64,000 nucleotides of DNA from Populus alba (taxonomy: Eukaryota > Streptophyta > Magnoliopsida > Malpighiales > Salicaceae): NCBI RefSeq assembly GCF_005239225.2, contig NC_133295.1, positions 6,944,001 to 7,008,000 on the forward strand. Reading direction: 5' to 3'. Below are positions 23,901 through 36,662 of the stretch, in pieces. Under the pieces are notes generated by a model. It searched no databases, was not told the DNA's origin, and worked only from the letters and a program-made list of their open reading frames with translations. Every line of letters begins with the position of its first letter. The stretch's first letter is position 1. Made by a program: the position numbers and the translations under genes.

Positions 23901-25349
23901 TTAAGCTTATTTAGGAACTAAAAATTATTATTCAGGTGCTTTCTATTTGCTTTGGTTTCCTTTCCTTATTTGCTTTTATATTTCCTTCTTAGTTTAGGAC
24001 TACTAGTGATGTTGGTGCCTATAAAAGGAGCACCTTATTCTATGTAATCATAGGACTTCAAATGATGGAGCTATGGGCACTTTTGTTTAGTTTACAACTG
24101 CAGCCTTGTGTTCGATTTTCCCCTCCTCTTTCCTAAAAGCACTCTTTTCTTCTTCCTTTCTTCCATTTCTTTCTTGCTACAATAGGGTTACTATTCATAG
24201 GAATAGTAACCATAACAAATCCTCCTAAAACTACACATCCTTAACCAATCCCAATTCCACATGCAAAAACCCCTAACCCTAATTCCCACCTAAAATCCCT
24301 ACTTCTCCAAACCTAGCTCACCACAAAATGTTTGTGAGGAATTAATCCAAAGTTTTCTTACATCACTTCAGAAAAGCATACCTTTGCTCCAGTCCTTTCA
24401 ACTACTCAAATGGCACCATTTTTTAAAGTTCCCATGTAATTATACCTTCAAGAGCCAGAACAAACAAACCATTTTGGGACACGCTATAATCAAGAGAGGG
24501 AAAAACATGGAGTGGAATAACTAAATCAATTACAGAAGTGATAATATGGCAAACACAATGGAGTTGATGATAAAAAATATTGGCAAGGGTATCACTTGGA
24601 AACTACCCCCTAACAACCCCCTTTCCTATACAACTAGGAAGTGAAGAGGAAAAGAATAAAGGCACCATACCTCTGAGTGTAGCAACATCCTCTGATCAAA
24701 ACCAATTGCTGTAGAACTGTTGGAGGCTGAAAGTTGTGAGTGCATCTCTGCATTGATAAGGGTAAACATTATGGTAGTAGTCACAGATTAACACCAGACA
24801 ATAAACCCCTCGCATAAAAGTTGATATATTAGGCTATTAAATGGAGAACCTTTAAAGGTGAGGATAAAGTCACCAAATTGAAACTTAATGAACCACTTGA
24901 TGTTTTCATCATTAAGGACATCATTCAAAAGTTAACAGATATTTTATGTTTCTTTAGATCCCCTGAAACTATAGAGGAGTCTGTCCAATATGTATAGTTA
25001 ATTAGCTGCTACACATTAGGAGATGTGGACCAATCTGTGCAGTTAATATGCATAAATACTAACAAAGACCACTAACCAGGAAAATAAATAAGAATTATGA
25101 TAAATCAAATGCATAAATGATTAAAAAAACAAAACAAAGGAACAGCAGACAACAACTTGTCAATTATGACCAACGGTTTACTCCAAGCCTTAACAGATGT
25201 TCAAAATCATTCATTCATACTCCAGAAACTAGAGAGAAGTCCATCCAACATTTATAGTTACCTAATAATATGATAACTGTTTGGAGACCTGGACCAGCTT
25301 ATAGAATTCCTAATCCTATTCCTATATACTAACAAGTTCCACTAACAGG

Positions 25350-25387
<38 letters not shown>

Positions 25388-26898
25388 CACGTATGATCAA
25401 TCGAATGCACACAAAACTGGAAAAACAATACAATATGATCAATTATTGAAACATGTATCAACAGGCTTAATGGTTCATGGAACTGAATTTGGAAAAAACA
25501 AAATTCTAGTTTTTAAAGTAAGATAGAATTTCTAACTCTGCACCCAAGCTATTCAAGTTTCACATTATGATCACTTCTATACAAATGAACGAGTAGGATG
25601 AATGGTTTTGCATATTAAATAAAGCCCTCCATCAGATTATGATTACAAGTACTTTGATCTACAGGCTGAAAATTCAAACACGTTATACCCATGTGGTAAC
25701 TTTACTTATCTACCAAGAAAATAGTTCAATAACAGAAGGCAATGAGGTCAATGCTTTATGATCATTGTTGGTTCAGGTAAACATATTTTCTTAGTATCTA
25801 CCAGGAAAATACCAGGTGCTGGCTTGCAGTGTACACATGATCAACTTATATGGCAACATTTTGAGCAGGAGTAAGAGCCATAATCTCACACAAATTGGTT
25901 TATATGGAATATTATAACACATAACTTCAACAAATTATCTTCTTCCTAAAAACTTTAATCATTTGTCAAGTTTCTACTACTTACCACTATATTCAGTGTC
26001 GGTTATCGAATGAAATTTATTCATTGTTCATGATTGAAAGAAGAAAATGATGGGGGGGGGGGGATGAGGGGGCGATAAGAAAATATTTGTAGTAGTAACA
26101 GTTAGCTATGAAAAACAGGTACATGTAATCACCTTTGTTTTTTCCTTTCATTTCTGACTCAACCTCACTGCAACCTGCATCTTGTGATGAAGGAGATGCA
26201 AAGAACCCCAGCCTCAAAATACCAGAATCTTTATGTTCACCACATAACTGCATAGAATTGATTGTGCAAGTCATCCACACACATACCATATCACATAAAT
26301 ATGTTGAAGCAGATATTGATTCAAATGTCAGCAATGCATAATACACCACCAAAAGATGACATGAAACATACATCACAGACGACACCATCGCCAAGATTAA
26401 CCATAGTGCAGTTGACGCAAAACCACTTTATAAGCTCTACATGCTTTTGCACAGGCTCCCAGTCACTGTCGTCTTCTTCGTCTTCATCAAAGAAATCTCC
26501 GTGGTCATGAATGTCCTGAAATGTCAAGTCTCCCTGTCTAGCCTTTTTCTTCAAAAGAAAAAACAAACCACATTACTACATTTCAAGTTGACATGTTATT
26601 AAAGCTAAAATAACCATCTCATGCACTAATAAATGCCCAATAAGTTAAGCCATTAATGGGTTCAGCTTACACATACAAAAACAGGTTCTATGTCACCGTC
26701 TAAGTTGCCATCTACATCTCCCGTATTCATCATTAAATCATAACCTTCACCACTTGAACTAGTTCCAGCTCGATTAGAACCCAAGTTTTCATGTTTGCCA
26801 TTCATACCATTACTGGAAAGACCACGCCTTTCTTTGTGAACACTCTTCTGAGCCTCCCCATTTGCTAAACGACCTGTTTTAATTGTTTCAGAACCCAT
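17972..26898 (-). CDS. HDA15: Class II histone deacetylase with RanBP2 zinc finger (HDA15 type)
   Basis: Sixteen exons, minus strand: 26898-26671, 26548-26372, 26247-26133, 24747-24671, 23111-23036, 22755-22691, 22562-22507, 21903-21780, 21683-21558, 21414-21364, 20903-20835, 19899-19791, 19089-19010, 18723-18641, 18555-18510, 18220-17972. They sum to 1731 nt in one frame, 576 aa. Residues about 118-137 form a RanBP2-type C2-C2 zinc finger (WFCVNC...CDLC) preceded by an acidic stretch. The deacetylase domain covers about 185-515: PPGHH (His312, His313), DVHHGNG (zinc ligands Asp349, His351), [10 protein letters not shown] (Asp440) and EGGY (Tyr480), so all catalytic residues are present. The fusion of this finger with an HDA1-class domain is the hallmark of plant HDA15, a nuclear repressor that removes acetyl groups from histones, known in Arabidopsis for light and chlorophyll-gene control. 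Introns 3 and 4 are long (1.4 and 1.6 kb); intron 4 carries an LTR-like insert. Confidence 0.95.
23780..24230. mobile_element. LTR-like insertion within HDA15 intron 4
   Basis: The stretch includes a perfect 30-bp tandem repeat (23845-23874 and 23875-23904), repeated CTTATTTAGGA phrases, a strong TATA box (TATAAAAGG, 24020-24028) and a pyrimidine-rich tail at about 24110-24175. Its reading direction is plus, opposite to the gene. This is the usual layout of a plant LTR (promoter, then T/C-rich leader). No coding region or matching second copy is seen, so a solo LTR is likely. Borders are uncertain. Confidence 0.45.
23845..23904. repeat. Perfect 30-bp tandem repeat, two copies
   Basis: The unit starts TCTAAGCTTATTTAGGAGCT. 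Two identical copies abut, and a partial third (AGCTTATTTAGGA) follows to about 23917. Confidence 0.85.
25352..25386. repeat. (AT)n microsatellite in HDA15 intron 3
   Basis: About 17 uninterrupted TA dinucleotides. Confidence 0.9.
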
Positions 26899-26926
26899 AT
26901 TGCCTCCAAAATTCGCACAAATATTT

Positions 26927-27350
26927 TCTGCATTTTAATCAAAATCAAATTCACAAAGCTAATAGCAAAAACACGACGACTAAGCATCAAAATGTAAAGT
27001 GATAAACTGCAACATGAAAAGGCAACAAGGACTAATTTATATATATATATATATATATTTCAGCAACAATACGAAATAAAATAACAATAACTGGTCTTAT
27101 TTCTTTCCAAATAATTCTAAAATTAAGAGTACGATAACCACACACAAAAAAAAATCACCATCATCATCTTCAAGCTATAAAAGGCCACCGTTCCAGCTAT
27201 AATATGATATGGTTACAGAGGAATGGAAAACGAAAATTCAAAAACAAAACTTTTATTTATTACTGGGTGTACAAGCTCTAAAATCACGAAAAATACAAAT
27301 CTAAACTTCGAACCCTAGAATCTCACAATGGCAGCTTGTAAGATTCTCAC
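26927..27350 (-). other. Probable 5' leader intron of the HDA15-type gene
   Basis: On the minus strand a good donor (ACCG|GTGAGA, intron from 27350) and acceptor (AATGCAG, ending at 26928) bracket this stretch upstream of the start ATG at 26898. The upstream leader exon would lie at about 27351-27440, a CT-rich segment. This is inferred from splice signals only. Confidence 0.5.
27038..27058. repeat. (AT)n microsatellite
   Basis: A short TA run inside the proposed leader intron of the HDA15-type gene. Confidence 0.8.
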
Positions 27351-27440
27351 CGGTTAAGAATGCGAAAATCGAGGGGGGAAGAGAGAGAGAGAGAAATCAA
27401 TAATGGAGGGGAAAGAAAACCCTAAAAGAATGCAATACTT

Positions 27441-30400
27441 CTTTAGGGCTAACAATTTAAAGAAGTAATAGTTGAATAAGAAGAAGAAGGTATTGATTTA
27501 ATTAGTTGATTTACCTGAAACTGCAAAAACAACAAAATGAAGAAAGCGAAATCGATTTTGACTTTCACTATTACCTTACTAGTGCTGTTGTTTCTGCTTT
27601 GGGAATCACGATCCATTCTTTTTCGTTTCCATTTCAAGTTTCATCTTTGCAAGCGGGTCACCCCATTCGGGTCGGGTTAACTCAATTCGGGCTTTTACTT
27701 AATTTTTCTCGTGGCCCATTAGGCTTGATAATATTTTAATTTGACTATAACTTGATCCCTCAATTTATCACAACAGATTAATTAATCCTTATAATTAATT
27801 AATTTTTTAACTAGTATTGGCAATCCTTTATTTAATTATATTTCATTCCAAACAATGCTTTCTTTTGTCTTCAATCTTTTCTATTAGCAAAAGGTAAATT
27901 GTGAATTTCGTTTTGGTTAATATTTTGTTTTTCTTACTAAATTGATAAATGGTAGCTTTGAAATATTTCATCATTTTATTTTGAGATTGATAAAATGCGT
28001 GTTTAATTCAACATATATTATTTTTATTCAAGATTATACAATAAAAATATAATATCAAACATATAAACATAATTTTAAAATTTAATCTAAGCATTTTATT
28101 TCATTTTCAGTCGGAAAATCAAGGTAGTTAGAAAAGACGAAAGAACCCCTTAAACTTGATTTGACTTAATAGATGGGCTTGCTTATAATCAATTGGATAA
28201 ATGGTTATTTCATGAATTTAATTAAAGTTTTTGTTTTGATTTGGTTGTCTATCTTTAATTTTTTTTAATTTGGTCCTCAAAAGTTATGATGTTTTTATCA
28301 TACAATTTGTATTATTGTTTTCTTTGGATTGCATGCTATGATGCATTAACGGTATTGGTGATTGTTCCAAGGTTAAATGGCAGGTCAATTTTACATGATA
28401 TAATTTGTAATTTTGTTAATAAAATTAAAAGAATAGAGACCAAGACTAAAATTGATAAAATTAATAGCCTTTTCGATATATATTATTCAAGAGACGTGCA
28501 AATCTATACTTTAATTCTTTAATTTTAATAAGTTTGCTCCCTTCTATTTTTATATTTTATTTTTGTTTATATACTAAAGTTTATTTTTTACGTTTCAGTC
28601 CTTGAATCTTAAAAGAGGAGAGAGAAGGTTCCTGAAATTTTTTAAGTGGGAGAAAGTTCTCAGGTGCTTATATTTTAGTCATCAATAATTTCAATTTTAT
28701 AGTTCATTGAATTGAATTTGAGTGAGAAACTTAATGGAGATTGTTTCCACCTTCAATAATATCAGAAAAAAATAAATTAGAGCTCAGGAAATATTTTTAT
28801 TTTATTTTATTTTTGAGATTTTAAGCCAATTAGAATGTGTTTTGTTGTCATTGTTGGGGTTATAACGATTCATAGGATATTTTGGGTGAAAAGTGATTGA
28901 AATTTGAGTTTTTGAATTACCTAAACCTTGATTTTTTAACAACCAAATATATTTTTGGAGCCCCAAAAACATGGTAGACAAATGAAATATAGTTTGTTCA
29001 AACAGCCAACTCATCATCCACCAACTTTATAAAAACAATAAGATAGATGACTTATAATCCACCTTTAAAGAAAAAATAAATAAAAATCAAGCATGGTTGG
29101 GTTTTTATGTGGCATAAGAGTGCAAGTCCATTTGTCCAATCCATGCATGCCTAACCCTTCAATTTTTTTATTTCATTATTTTTTTTTCATTTTATACTTA
29201 GATTCTTTTAAAATAAATTTATTTAAATGATGCTTAAATAATTATCCCATTATATCATTATTTAAAAATATCATCTTTTATGGTAATGCTAAAAAATGCT
29301 TTCCAAATACTTACATATTACACTAATATAAGTAATTCTCTAAATATGGATGAAATAACCACTCTTTTTATTTATCACAATGTTTTGTATATTTTTTTAA
29401 AATTTATTTTTTTATATTTTTTTAATGCATTCACATCAAATTTATCAATTTATTAATTTTTTTAATCAAAACTTGCTTTTAAGATTCTGATAAGTTTTTT
29501 TATTTAAAAAATATTTTTTAATAAAAAAATTTAGGAAAAAAGAATGCATTGATAGGGGGAAAAGTTTTTATTAAAAGAGAAACCTTCATGCTTTTTTCAA
29601 ATCATTAAATATTTTTTTATATTGATTTCATATAATTAAATAAAAAAATTCAAAGAGTGTCCTATATCATGAAATCAAATATTTTTCATATGCATTTATC
29701 TCTCAACTCTTTGCTTTAGTCTTTAGATAGTGTTAATAACTCTTTTTACGATTTATTGAGTAATGCATTTTTTAATTTATTTTTATTAAATATAAGCATC
29801 AACTTTTTAATTCTCAGTTAAAATTTTTTATTATACCCAAAAATACATTCACAAAAACACACATTCTTTTCTTATATGAGAAATTAACTCAGTATCATAT
29901 TCGCAGCATGACGCAAAAAGGTAACTAATTTAAAACTATGTTAGATAGCCATAACTCCACATGTATAACATTGTTTTGTGTTCTGTTATAATGATATAGT
30001 TATTTATTGGAAAAGTAAATATTTAATTTTTTTAGTTGCATTAGTCTTTATTTTTTAAGCCAATACTATTTATATTTTTTTTTTTCAAATGTCATATAAG
30101 TTTCATGGCATTAAGTAGTGATACTTGTAATCCAAAAACAAAAAAGAGTTAAGGAGCCATCTCCAAAATTTTGACATTAAAAAAGGGTTTCATAAAAATA
30201 TTTTTTTTCATTTTCATGTGTTTGTTTTACATACAATATTTTTTTTAAAAAAAAACTAGTAAATGTAAAATATTTTATATTTAATAGATTTTTACAATCA
30301 ACTAATAAACTCATTTCATATAAAAAAAAAAATATTCCTAGTCTATGAAATTCTGGACAATAATCAACCCATTATATTATACAACTATTTTGACTATTAA

Positions 30401-31699
30401 TATCATCATTGCTACAACCCACTATGAACCACCCCAACATATGTTAGCCACAACCACTATCATTTTGCCATAACCACTACCCTACCACTATCTTGTCAGC
30501 TCATCACCACCTTTAACATCACAACTACAATAACAACTGTCATCACTTCATTACCATAACACATTATCATTATTTTTACTACTATTACAATTTCATATTA
30601 TTATTTATCAAATATCATAAAATTTATTTCCTTTGAAATGATTTACAAAAAAAACATTATATGCAAAATAATTTCCACTCATGAAATATCTTATAGAACA
30701 TAAACACCATCTTAAATTAAAAATCTTATACTCACATAGTAAATGTAACAAAAATGGTTGAAATTATCATAATAGCTTCAAGCTTGAGTATTAGCCATTT
30801 GTGTATTTGTGCCAATAACATATGAATTGTAGCTCTTCATTATTTAAGAAATATATAATTTCACCGAGGTAATCACAAAGCCATTTTTTCTTTGATGTCA
30901 AATATATTTCAATTGTTGTAACCAATGAAATTTATGTTAATATCAAATACCTTGGAGGATAATCTCAATATTTAAACCACAATTGTTATTCAATCCAACT
31001 ATATTATTTTTTGAAAGTAAAAGTTCATTTTTAGATGAGTATAACTAAGCAGTCATTGATTTATATTAAAAAGAAGTACAAAACTCCTTTTTTTCTTTTT
31101 ATTTGTTTACTCTTATTTTTATCAATTTAACTAAAAATCTTGCAATAAACTTATGTGCACTAGACAAACTTTAGTTCAAATAACATAAGAATAAAAATTA
31201 ACACACCATCATAATTATTATCAAACATCACAACAAGAGTCGAAACGCGCTGAAGACATTCTTTCAGAAAGCTGACGAAAACAAGCAAACAAGAAAGGTC
31301 CTCATCTTGTACATATCAAACAGATTAAAACAAGGTTTTTCGCCAACATAAAACAACGCAGCTGCCCACTGCATGGATCGGATCATCCAATGATGGAACA
31401 TAAGAAGAAAAAAATCTTCAAAACCTATATTATGGAGTTTAAGGTTACAAACAGCATCACTAAAGCATCTGTAAAGCAGCACCATGCTTCTCCTCCACCA
31501 AAACTAGCTGGGAAGATGGCGGGACACGTGTATACATACATATATATATATATATACTGCAGCTCTACCACTAATTACATTGAATTGAAGGATGTCTATT
31601 CAAGTAAAAATCATGTACAACAACAACCAGCTTCTTTAGATACGCACCTCATGCTGCAAAAAAGGGCAGGCAAAGCGCAATATTCACTGTCTACTGAAA
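27441..31699. other. AT-rich spacer between the HDA15-type gene and the lipase gene
   Basis: No gene is supported. The right end (about 31260-31699) should hold the 3' untranslated region of the minus-strand lipase gene. At 30380-30570 one strand is strikingly rich in ACCAC/ATCA triplets. A short (TA)n lies near 31531-31555. Plus-strand open frames at 28286 and 31390 have no known domain, and the latter overlaps the lipase 3' end. Confidence 0.5.
30380..30570. repeat. Strand-asymmetric CAY/ATC-rich low-complexity tract
   Basis: The plus strand is built mainly from ACCAC, ATCAT and AACTA words with almost no G. It looks like a decayed trinucleotide-type satellite, and no exact period survives. 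Confidence 0.45.
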
Positions 31700-34600
31700 T
31701 TATGTTTGTCCTTTTCTCTTCAACCGTAAAGATTTCTGATTTCGTAGCTGCTTCTGAGCTGGTTCAACAAGCAGCAAACGTGACATCACATAGGCTAACA
31801 GCTCTTCATGGTGGGAGAAGGTGAAATCCAAGTGAGCATATTCAAATTCAGTATATGATACTTCCACACAGGCTTCCTTCATCAACTTATAATGCTTTCT
31901 TACCATTGAAGGCCGAATCACATTGTCCTTTTTTCCAGCAACCAAATCAACTGGAATATCAATGAACCCATAATTTTCACCCAAGTCCAAGGGTTCTGGA
32001 AATCCATACGCATCCATGTTGGCTGATGCACTTCCATAATCATACATTCTAAATTTCTTTGCACGTTTCATTTGTGCAAGGTGGTGAGCCACATAAAAGG
32101 AAACTCCTGGCATGTCATTCATGTTATAGTGTGGTAACCCTATTACGCCCACCCAATTTGAGCTGTCTCCGCCAACAACATAACTCATAAGGGTTTGAAC
32201 CAGCCCTCCAACTGCTGGGTAGTTATGGAAGTCCCGAGCCAATTTGTTTAGCAACATGCGGAAGAATCTTGTTGGTATGTAAAAGGCAGGAACGAAACAT
32301 GCCAGAATAGGAGCCAAAGGAAGGAACATATACTCAAAAGCTGTAAAGACTAAGGAGGAATCATGATGGAAGCCAGCAGGTGACATCAAAATCAATCGAG
32401 ATAGTCTATGGGACTTCTCTTCAATCCGGCTTGTTATAACATACATCAACATGGCAGCTCCTCCCAAGCTATGGGAGATTGCACAAAGTTTATAATGTTG
32501 ATCATCATTTGTTTCTTCCTCAAGATCAGGCTGGCTTATTTTCAATTCAGCACTTTTAACCTGGTGAATCTTCTCAATCATTGCTGGAATGTCCTCTGTC
32601 CCATGCTCATTGATGGAATACCGCCAATACCTGCTTCAAGTTTTTCCATTTTCATCACTACATGGTATAAGCAAGAAAGTGGGAATTGTTGCCTACCTTT
32701 TCTTTTAATTTTCAATGACACAGTTTTCCAAATCTTGCAGATTTATTTATCCAAATTAGAAATGAAAAGAAGACATTATTTTGTGATGAAGGTAATAAAT
32801 GATCAAGTCAACATACTTCTGTGAGGAAATTTCCTTTTCAATATGCTCTCTAGAAACCAAACCACGCAAGTTCCCAAGGAAAACATCATATCCTGTAAAA
32901 TAAAAAATAACCACTTCTTCAATCGTAATGTATCACAGTGACTTCAGACAGTTTCAGGCCAAAAGTTACAACATACATACCTTGATCATATGCTGCGAAA
33001 GCTGGACTTCCAACAACCCCATTGGACACCCAACTGCACAACAAAATAAGAAAGTGAACGAACAAAAAAAAGTTCGGGGATAATAAAGATGGGAGAGAGA
33101 GAGGGAGAGGTATTGTTCAACCAAGAAAAAATCAGCAATTTGATTAAATGAATGAAGTTCACAAGTTTCGTATACAAGGAAGGTGGAGATAAGTAAAGCA
33201 TCCACCAATGTATTAGCAAAAGTTATATATATGAATGACTACCAACTCTCTTCATCTGATTAACCAACTTTGTTAAGCATGTAGCAAAATGCCTCAAATA
33301 TGCATAACTGAGCAGAATATCAAACTGGACAGACAAAAAGAAAATAATCAATTCCTATTTGGACATCCCTGCTGAGACAAATAGATTTAAATTTGAAGTG
33401 GGACATAACACATGCTTGCACCATGCCGTACATATCAGGACATCAGAATGAAAATGAATTACAATATGACAATTGCTAGGTGCTAGCTAATTTTCGAGTT
33501 CCAGAAGGATGGAACAGGAGAGTATTTAAGGAAAAGAATCTTCCTTCACCTGTTTGAAGTATGTTATGGCTCAGGGGGCAGATTATTGGCACAAGGAAAC
33601 TTACACTCGATTTCTTAAGCTAATTTAATGTTTTGTTATACAATTTTACATGCAGTTGACTGTAGAAAATTATACTTTTTGTTGAAAGCATCAGAGGATA
33701 TGTTACTGGTACAAGAGGGAGTCTATTAATAAACAGATGGGCTTCTTAAGCTTTGGTTATTTGTTTTACATGTAGCTTGGATATGGGGTACTTGTTTGTG
33801 TTGAGACCGTCTTCATTCTGTAAATGCATGGTACTCATTTGGAGCCTACACATAGAATTATCTCAATTTATATGTCAAATAAACGTCCAGTGGTATACTA
33901 AACCAGAAGAGGCAAGCTGGCAGTCAATTTATATGGCATGCGAATCTTAAGGTGATACAACCTGTACAAAGAAGAATAATGGCAGAACAGCAATATGTAC
34001 TCAAAATCATAAAGTACCATAAGATCTCTATTTCTTTAGATGCTCAACACATATTTTATCCAGTTCAAGCATACATTACACAAAGCAATGAAATATGAAT
34101 AAAATCAAGGGTAAAAATTCTTTCATGATTATTAATCATAGCAACTTATAAATAGTGTTCTGAAATATTTTTTAAAGAAGCAATTTGGTTTTTTGTTTTT
34201 ACTAATAGTTTTTACTTCCACTTCCACCATGGTATGTATTACAAACTAATCAAGGTGGTGATTTAGGTATGACCTCCAATTTTTCCAAGCAAATATAGAA
34301 TAGAAAAGTAATTTGACAACACCCCTCCAAAAAAAAAATCTATAAACCAGACCACTCTTTCCTTGTGTGAATTAGGATCAAATAACTCACCCCATAGATG
34401 AATCCAATATCCCATGTTGGAGGTAAACAGCTTTTCGAGAATCACGTCTGCAATGTAAGACTGTAGATCAGGCAGCACGCATTTAAAATACAAAGTAACA
34501 GAAGAATGTGGAAAATAAATAACCATACCTAGGAATTCTTTCCAGAAGTAGAACATATCCATCTGAAGTGATCACATGAATAGCTTCATAAGGGTATCTA

Positions 34601-36253
34601 TTAACAGAAAGAAGATATAAATTTGAAGAAGATGAAAAGCATAGCAATAGGAACACAAGCAACTAAAGTAAGCAAAACACTGCAATACCCAAGCTCAGTT
34701 ATAACATCCTGGCAGGTTCGAGCATCTGTGTTCAAAGAGTTGTGCAAAGTAGTTTTCGTCTCTGTAGGAGCTGGATCATCCTCTCCAAGTTTAGCAGCAG
34801 GTATAGATGTATCTGAAACACCACCATGGATATCTTCGTTGCCACTTGTCCAAGACAGAAACCATCTACAGATTGCTTTAAGAACTTCTGATGGCGAAAG
34901 AAGAAAGTGTGCTGCTTTATGAAAAAAATCAAATATAACTTCTATGAAAACCTCGATTGCAAGATGAAGGTCCTGTTAACACATCACAGGGAAAATTGAA
35001 GATCATGCATGTTAATGGATACAAAAGGCAGAGAAAACGAAAGAATAAAGGTTAACTGACATGTTAAGTCCACGCAAATACCTCAATGACTCCCCGTCTC
35101 CTGTCAGTGGTGCGGTTAATGACATGGTCCCTTGACGAATGAATTCTCTTAACGCTGTGTAATGGTGAATACTGGTGGCTTCCTCTAGGAGAGGCTGTTG
35201 ACCTCCTAATGTAAAATAAACGACAGAAACGGATAGGAATTCCCAGCAGAAACCTTAAGGGAAACAGAATCCATGAAAATAAGAAGATGGTCCACCCGGT
35301 AGAATGCCCACGATTCCTGCTGAAAGTACTTGCACGCGACATGCGTGAGCATTGAGATGATGGTGTTGGAGGATACATTCCATCACCATCTTCCTCCGCT
35401 GATGAATAATCCATGCTTGAAGTATCAGAATCCATGGGTAGCTCATGAATGAATTTGTTGAATGAGGACACGCCACTACCGTCATCAGAAAGAGGGGAAA
35501 AAGAAAAGAAAAGCAGAGTAAGAGGAAGAGGAAGAGATCAACTAAGAATGCACATGGATATAATTAACGGTGGAGGAGTTGGTTTTATTAAAAGCACGGA
35601 CTAAGTAGGAGGGTCAGCTAAGATGGTAAAAAGGGAACTCCCTCAATCAGTAAACATCAAAGCTAGGACGGGCCTCAAATAAAAGAGGTTATCAGTGTGG
35701 ATTAACAAGACAGAGTATTGACACTCGAGACATCTGGGTTGGACAACAGGTTTTATGCACATATGATGTTTAAAAACAACAAGTCATTCAATCAAATGAT
35801 CAAGAAATATGATAATTAATTCTGAAGAAACAGAGTGAATGCTTACTTCTCCATCCAGCGGGGTAATCGAGGCCCACGAAAAGTAGGCCTGAGCTCCCAT
35901 CCTTGAAGACCTTCAAGAACATTAGCCTTTGCAGGCAAAATAGTCAACAAAATCGCAGACACTCCATTTATCAACCTCGCAATATTGTTCAACGACTCAT
36001 ACGTCACCGTCTTCACCGACCTGCTCTAAACACCAAATAACTCATCAAAACATAATTATTACATGCCCGCTAACTCACCCACCCTAATTAAGATTGATCG
36101 CAGCTGCTTCCATCACAATATGATCAAAACCCACAGAGCTTTCATCTTTCTTCTTGAAAAAAAAATATTTTGAGAAATGAAGAAGATTTGAGAGAGAGAG
36201 AGGACTCACTCTTTGGTAACAGCTAGGACGGCGTCAACAAATCTCTGAATCAT
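31700..36253 (-). CDS. Alpha/beta-hydrolase lipase with N-terminal membrane segment
   Basis: Nine exons, minus strand: 36253-36210, 36020-35847, 35475-35082, 34972-34689, 34597-34529, 34447-34391, 33033-32981, 32892-32817, 32630-31700. They total 2082 nt, 693 aa, one frame. Residues about 134-158 are a hydrophobic segment (WTIFLFSWILFPLRFLLGIP), so membrane anchoring is likely. The AB-hydrolase-associated lipase region starts at GYPYEAIHVITSDGYVL, followed by LQHGILDSS (oxyanion region, His333-Gly334). The nucleophile is Ser438 in SHSLGG, the acid probably Asp619 in AGKKDNVIRP, and the base His650 in YAHLDF. The protein closely matches the plant triacylglycerol/steryl-ester-lipase-like family of Arabidopsis At1g73920 and At1g18460 in length and domain order. 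Substrate is unknown. The nucleophile elbow is S-x-S-x-G instead of G-x-S-x-G. The 1.36-kb intron 6 contains no gene. Confidence 0.94.
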
Positions 36254-36525
36254 AACTGCGAAGATTTTGGGAAATTAAATTTTTATTACTGTATTTGATG
36301 GGACTCAAAATCAACCGCGGAAATAACTGCGAATTTGCAATATCTATAGCAAAAGCTGCTTTTGTTGGGAACCCAATTCTCTCTCTATCTATCGCCTCGC
36401 CGATTTATGAGGAAACCCAAACAAAGGAACAACGGCGGTTCTTGCCGTCCTGAGGAAGTTTTTTTATTGGTTAAAAATCAAGGAAAATAAATAGTTTCGA
36501 TTCTCTTTTTGATTTTTGATGTGTA

Positions 36526-36662
36526 CACGTGGGGAGATGTGAGTGGACAGTCATTTTGGTTGTCGCTTTCCTATGGGACACTTGTGTATATTTTGCTACA
36601 CGTAAGGGTGACTCATGATGCTTGGAGTCATAAACGTGGATAGAAGTGGCTGGGTGCACGTG
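36526..36662. promoter_or_regulatory. G-box/ACGT cluster upstream of the lipase gene
   Basis: Two perfect G-boxes (CACGTG at 36526-36531 and 36657-36662), two further ACGT cores (CACGTA at 36599-36604, AACGTGG at 36633-36639) and TGACTCA (36609-36615) lie within 137 bp, some 270-410 bp before the lipase start codon. G-box and ACGTGG sites are bound by plant bZIP and bHLH factors, including those for abscisic acid and light. A regulatory role here is an inference. Confidence 0.5.

Noticed and set aside
26135..26510. Plus-strand open frames across the first exons of the HDA15-type gene
   Set aside because: They are antisense to exons 2 and 3, whose zinc finger and phases are unambiguous on the minus strand.
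31390..31824. 144-codon plus-strand frame at the lipase 3' end
   Set aside because: It overlaps the lipase C-terminus in antisense and includes a (TA)n-derived YIYIYIY stretch. No domain is visible.
32408..32824. 138-codon plus-strand frame
   Set aside because: It is antisense to lipase exons 8 and 9; the minus strand holds the catalytic motifs.
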